Shown: piece by piece, positions 51,013-54,305 of the stretch | Layout: each line of letters starts with the position of its first letter | Position numbering within the stretch: position 1 is the first letter of the stretch | Origin: Lachnospiraceae bacterium UBA7199 | GTDB lineage: Bacteria; Bacillota; Clostridia; Lachnospirales; Lachnospiraceae | Length of the DNA: 54,305 nucleotides | Direction of reading: 5' to 3' | NCBI GenBank assembly: GCA_002490775.1 | Contig: DKUR01000031.1 | Span: 1 to 54,305, forward strand | Program-made: the position numbers and the translations under genes | The notes under the pieces: model-generated | Told to the model about the DNA's origin: nothing | The model's database searches: none | Seen by the model: the letters and a program-made list of their open reading frames with translations, nothing else

Positions 51013-52308
51013 CTATTCTACATAATCCGATTTAACGAATGCAGTTTGTCCTTTGTATTTTATTTTCGTCCACCCGTCTGCCTGTTTCATAATAAGCTCA
51101 AGTTCATCTCCGGCATAAACTGTTCCAAGGGCTTCTGAGTCTGTACTGGCGCTTTTTCTGACTCTGACGCTTTCTATTACTGTAACCGTTCCAGAAACTG
51201 TATCATTTGCAGAAACTTCCACCGAATTATCTTCATTTTCCTGAGCAGCTTCGTTTTCCACTCCTTCTGCAGCTAAAGCTTCCTCAAAAACAGGCTCTAA
51301 GTAATCGCTCTTAATATATGCCTCGCCGCCGTTATACGCTACCTTGCTCCATCCATTTCCTTTTTCTTCCAGCAAGGGAAATTCCTGACCGATCTGCGCT
51401 TTATCGATCTTATCCGCTTCTTCAGAATCTGAACTTCTGATATTTACTACATCTGTTGCACGTACAGTTGTAGCTGCCGGCTGATTTTCTGCCTGGTTTT
51501 CTTCTTCCTGTGCAGATGCCATTTCTATTTCATTAGATTCTGCCTCTGCCTGCTCTGCTTCCGCAAGAATCTCCCCAACATCCTCATTAATTTTTTCTTT
51601 CAGGTATGCAATGAATTCGCTCAGTTCCTCACTGTCTGCCAGCAATTCATTATACGCTACAACCACCTTGTTATTTAAGTCCACAACATCATCCTGAAGG
51701 GTAATTTCTTTAATATACTTCCAGATTACGTCATCATAAGTACCATCATTGATAAAGTAATCTCCATTTTCATCTTGACCAATGTAGTAAGTCTGCATTC
51801 CCGGCAGGAGCTGCTCTGCATCTGTAAATTTCACCTCTGAATAAACATAAGCCACATAGGTGTTTTCCGTGAGCCCTGGCTTGGTGTATACATTTACAGT
51901 TGGGTAGGAATCAATATATTTACTTAATTCCTGCACACGTATTGTTTCGATCTCATCTAAATACGTATTTAAAGAAGAAATCACTGCAATGTCGCCCGAA
52001 GCTTGTGCATCATAATAAGTTCTGATAATATTATTGATTTCAGGATAAGCATTTTCCTCCAATGGAAAGATCTGCGTATCCGTTCCTTCCCCTGAAGCAT
52101 TCTCGGAATCCAATGCCATTGCTGCCTGCTTTGCTTCGTCCTCAAGCACCTCTTTATGATTGGCATTAACAGCCACAACAATCGTAATCAGCACGCAAGC
52201 AACTAGAACAAGAGGCATTACAATCTTGTTATGATCCATAACCCATTCTCTGGCTGTCATGAATTTTTCTTTCAGCATATGCATTTTGTTCTGCTTTGAA
52301 TGTTTCAT
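51013..52308 (-). CDS. Membrane-anchored protein with two bacterial SH3 domains
   Basis: A 431-aa surface protein. One membrane helix lies near residues 30-48 (VMPLVLVACVLITIVVAV), with the short N-terminus inside. The extracellular part first shows an NTF2-like or unknown domain (FPLEENAYPEINNIIRTYYD, TYLDEIETIRVQELSKY, YVYSEVKFTDAEQLLPG). An acidic Glu/Ala-rich linker follows, then two SH3b units (TVRATDVVNIRSSDSEEADK; VTVIESVRVRKSASTDSEAL) separated by another acidic linker. SH3b units often bind peptidoglycan. No enzyme domain is present, so a wall-sensing or scaffold role is possible. It is followed by the oxidoreductase gene. Confidence 0.88.
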   Translation of the reverse strand: MKHSKQNKMHMLKEKFMTAREWVMDHNKIVMPLVLVACVLITIVVAVNANHKEVLEDEAKQAAMALDSENASGEGTDTQIFPLEENAYPEINNIIRTYYDAQASGDIAVISSLNTYLDEIETIRVQELSKYIDSYPTVNVYTKPGLTENTYVAYVYSEVKFTDAEQLLPGMQTYYIGQDENGDYFINDGTYDDVIWKYIKEITLQDDVVDLNNKVVVAYNELLADSEELSEFIAYLKEKINEDVGEILAEAEQAEAESNEIEMASAQEEENQAENQPAATTVRATDVVNIRSSDSEEADKIDKAQIGQEFPLLEEKGNGWSKVAYNGGEAYIKSDYLEPVFEEALAAEGVENEAAQENEDNSVEVSANDTVSGTVTVIESVRVRKSASTDSEALGTVYAGDELELIMKQADGWTKIKYKGQTAFVKSDYVE

Positions 52309-52335
52309 AAACTTCCTTTCTCTACAGTTAAAATA

Positions 52336-52463
52336 TCAAGGTGATGTAAATGCACCCGACAGGAATCGAACCTGCATTAAAGGCGTCGGAGGCCTTCGTT
52401 CTATCCGTTAGACTACGGGTGCATACTCAGAAAAAATATTACAAATTTGTTACATCACCTTGA
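52336..52463. repeat. 14-bp inverted repeat bracketing tRNA-Arg
   Basis: TCAAGGTGATGTAA (52336-52349) is perfectly complementary to TTACATCACCTTGA (52450-52463). The tRNA gene lies between them, its 3' end one base from the nearer arm. In a precursor RNA the leader and trailer would pair. A small perfect palindrome ACAAATTTGT (52441-52450) sits beside the far arm. Confidence 0.8.
52351..52422 (-). tRNA. tRNA-Arg(CCG)
   Basis: A 72-nt cloverleaf on the minus strand. The acceptor GCACCCG/CGGGTGC pairs fully, with discriminator A. The anticodon stem is AAGGC/GCCTT with loop CTCCGAC, giving anticodon CCG for codon CGG. The T-arm is GCAGG-TTCGATT-CCTGT. The D-stem (GTCT/GAAC) has one C-A mismatch. 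CCA is not encoded. Confidence 0.96.
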
Positions 52464-52535
52464 ATATAATAACACATGCTTTCTTGATTGTCTAGTTATC
52501 AAATGCAAAAAAAATGTGAAGCCTTTGTGTCCTCC

Positions 52536-53531
52536 CTAAGAAAGCCATAAAATCTTATTAAGACTCCTGCTGTAAAAATAAACAGAATCTGCCAGTATTT
52601 CTTCTTCTGCCACCTGTGTTCTATTGATATCCGTCACAATTTCACGTAAAGATTCCTGATCCGCCTCTGAATCTGCCGGCACTAAAATCACCTCATGGAC
52701 AGAGCTTGGCAGCACATAAAAATCCTGTCCAAGTTTTTCTGAAAATTTTTTTAAAACTTCTGGATACAGCATACATGCAGCGCCGTAAAGCTTTTTTTTA
52801 TTTGTAAGCACATACATGGGAATGTTCTCCTTACCGGCATTTGTGCTCATCTGATCGATCAGTTCATCAACCCATTCTTCATTAAACAGCTCCCTGCCAT
52901 CTCCCAATTTGGCATCTTCAATATCCTGCTTTAATCCTTCCGAAAGAATTTCCTTCATCACATCTGCCATATTTGTAATTACGCTTGGGTACAATAAAGG
53001 TGTATTTTTAAACGAAACCTCCATAAGTTCCTCTACCTTTATTCCCCATCTCTCCATATGGCTGTTATTCACTAAAATTGTGGCCTTTCCATGAAAAGGC
53101 GCTTCGTTTACTGTATAGTAAAATACAATTGCCAGATCATAAAACCGTTTGTAAGGTACCGTTTTTAACAGTTCTTTATTTTTCCTGGCATGAATCAATT
53201 TAAAGCTAAGCTTTTCTTTGGCTTTATCAAACAAAACAAAATCCGACAAATCTAAATCCTTTTCAAATTCTGCTGCCTGAAATTCTTTTAGTAAATCATC
53301 TGAGATTTTCTGAACATCGCCTTCCGTTATATCTTTTTTATAATAATTATTAATATAAATTGTGGGGGATGTGGTGCGCCTTACATGTTTGGCAACAATG
53401 CCAGTAAGTTCTATGCCATTATTCTTTTTGACACAATGTGAAAATACTTTATAATCAGATCCAAGTTTTTCCTGAAGATTTTTAAGAATTGCCTGTGTAA
53501 AAGATGTGAAATCAATAGATGTGTTATTCAT
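52536..53531 (-). CDS. DUF5688 family protein
   Basis: A 331-aa cytoplasmic protein I recognise as DUF5688-like from TQAILKNLQEKLGSDYKVFS, VKKNNGIELTGIV, then YINNYYKKDI and the C-terminal GAACMLYPEVLKKFSEKLGQ with FYVLPSSVHEVILVP. It is mixed alpha/beta and acidic, with no catalytic motif that I can name. ATG 53531 follows AAAGAGG at proper spacing, which removes 14 upstream residues. The family is common in gut Firmicutes and has no known role. It lies between tRNA-Arg and efp in its own unit. Confidence 0.85.
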   Translation of the reverse strand: MNNTSIDFTSFTQAILKNLQEKLGSDYKVFSHCVKKNNGIELTGIVAKHVRRTTSPTIYINNYYKKDITEGDVQKISDDLLKEFQAAEFEKDLDLSDFVLFDKAKEKLSFKLIHARKNKELLKTVPYKRFYDLAIVFYYTVNEAPFHGKATILVNNSHMERWGIKVEELMEVSFKNTPLLYPSVITNMADVMKEILSEGLKQDIEDAKLGDGRELFNEEWVDELIDQMSTNAGKENIPMYVLTNKKKLYGAACMLYPEVLKKFSEKLGQDFYVLPSSVHEVILVPADSEADQESLREIVTDINRTQVAEEEILADSVYFYSRSLNKILWLS

Positions 53532-53605
53532 CAAATACCTCTTTCTTTCCTTGTAGCTGTCAATAAGTAACAAACACTGACACGCTACGCGAGTCAGCTT
53601 ATTGT

Positions 53606-53638
53606 AACAAAAAAAGACAATGAAAAATCATTGTCTTT
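53606..53638 (-). terminator. efp terminator
   Basis: On the minus strand AAAGACAATGA (53638-53628) pairs with TCATTGTCTTT (53623-53613) around an AAAA-type loop (TTTT on this strand), then a T-run. It lies 30 nt after the efp stop. Confidence 0.9.
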
Positions 53639-53667
53639 AAGGCTTTTATTGATTGAACGTATGAAAT

Positions 53668-54225
53668 TTATACTCTGGAAAGGTACTCGCCTGTCCTGGT
53701 ATCAATTTTGATCACATCATGCAGCTCAACGAATAAAGGTACATTTACGCTTGCTCCTGTTTCCACTGTAGCAGGTTTTGTTGCTCCTGTGGCGGTATCA
53801 CCCTTAAATCCTGGCTCTGTATCAATAATCTCCAACTCTACAAATAAAGGAGGTTCCACTGAAAATACACTGCCATTATGGGAACAAATCTTAACCATTT
53901 CGTTTTCTTTTACAAATTTGAGTGCATCGCCTACAGTTTCGGCATTTAATGCAATCTGATCATATGTTTCAACGTCCATAAAGTTATACAGTTCTCCATC
54001 TGAATATAAGTACTGCATATCTTTTCTATCAATACGTGCCTGTGGGCACTTTTCAGTAGGCCTGAAAGTTTTTTCCACTACGCCGCCGCTCTTGATGTTT
54101 TTCAGTTTGGTTCTGACAAAAGCTGCTCCTTTACCAGGTTTTACATGCTGAAATTCGATGATCTGATAAACATTATTGTCCAGCTCAATCGTAATACCAT
54201 TCCTGAAATCACCTGCAGAAATCAT
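53668..54225 (-). CDS. efp: Elongation factor P
   Basis: A 185-aa, three-OB-fold translation factor that relieves ribosome stalling at polyproline. Domain I begins MISAGDFRNGITIELDNNVY and carries the tip loop KPGKGAAFVRTKLKN, where the modified residue is the Lys of PGKG. The C-terminal signature is GDTATGATKPATVETGASVN. No modification gene is nearby. AGGAGG precedes the ATG. The remaining 80 bp to the window end are an AT-rich upstream region. Confidence 0.98.
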   Translation of the reverse strand: MISAGDFRNGITIELDNNVYQIIEFQHVKPGKGAAFVRTKLKNIKSGGVVEKTFRPTEKCPQARIDRKDMQYLYSDGELYNFMDVETYDQIALNAETVGDALKFVKENEMVKICSHNGSVFSVEPPLFVELEIIDTEPGFKGDTATGATKPATVETGASVNVPLFVELHDVIKIDTRTGEYLSRV

Positions 54226-54305
54226 AAAATATTCCTCCTCAAATTTTCACGTTATAATTCTTTACCAGTTTAATATAAAAAATGATATTTTTCAACTACT
54301 TTCTT

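Overview
The window looks like chromosome of a low- to mid-GC anaerobic Firmicute, most likely a Lachnospiraceae (Blautia/Dorea-like) genome. This is inferred from gene content: a 58-residue S21, the era-yqzL-recO order, a single-chain glycyl-tRNA synthetase, a giant 2-hydroxyacyl-CoA dehydratase activase, and several proteins I recognise from memory as DUF4317, DUF4349, DUF4474, DUF4125 and DUF5688, which are common in that family. I see no phage, insertion sequence, CRISPR array or conjugative module. It is mostly core chromosome, with signal-transduction and lineage-specific genes mixed in. Most genes lie on the minus strand.

Layout. 1-2350: a D,D-carboxypeptidase, a CmpB-type membrane protein and rpsU, with stacked hairpins between them. 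2379-9955: a minus-strand run in the order DUF4349 lipoprotein, era, yqzL, recO, small lipoprotein, glyQS, alaS. 9956-10372: a gene-free gap filled by a large imperfect palindrome. 10373-15413: a pseudo-rhomboid with a zinc ribbon, a sigma-like protein without region 4, an unknown protein, and a PreP-type M16C protease. 15658-21080 (plus): the dehydratase activase and a DUF4317 protein. 21103-26925: a degenerate EAL-HDOD protein, a small coiled coil, a glycogen debranching enzyme and a Cache-domain chemoreceptor. 27132-33556: aroA, hflX, rluF, ligA and metA in transcription order. 33700-35737: a YtrA-type GntR repressor with its own ABC exporter. 35782-38399: a HAD phosphatase, a MATE exporter and a small amidase. 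38532-43695: a TPR/nucleotidyltransferase-like/DUF4125 protein with a patatin, and divergently a DUF4474 membrane protein with a metallophosphoesterase. 43697-49239: bacteriohemerythrin, a VOC-DUF3795 fusion, an AraC regulator, a polytopic chemoreceptor and gdhA. 49363-54225: a helical protein, a Gfo/Idh/MocA oxidoreductase, an SH3b surface protein, tRNA-Arg(CCG), a DUF5688 protein and efp.

How the parts connect. Translation dominates the conserved genes (rpsU, alaS, glyQS, era, rluF, hflX, efp, tRNA-Arg). Cell-envelope functions are spread through the window (carboxypeptidase, amidase, lipoproteins, SH3b protein). Two chemoreceptors, a non-catalytic EAL-HDOD protein and the hemerythrin suggest sensing, though no flagellar gene is present.

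The best candidates for something undescribed are the palindromic element at 10062-10291, the TPR/NTase-like/DUF4125 protein paired with a patatin, the sigma-like plus pseudo-rhomboid operon, a near-identical pair of terminators flanking one chemoreceptor, a terminator whose 3' arm carries the next gene's Shine-Dalgarno (SD) sequence, and a 14-bp inverted repeat bracketing the tRNA gene. All family names come from reading motifs and from memory. No database search was run.
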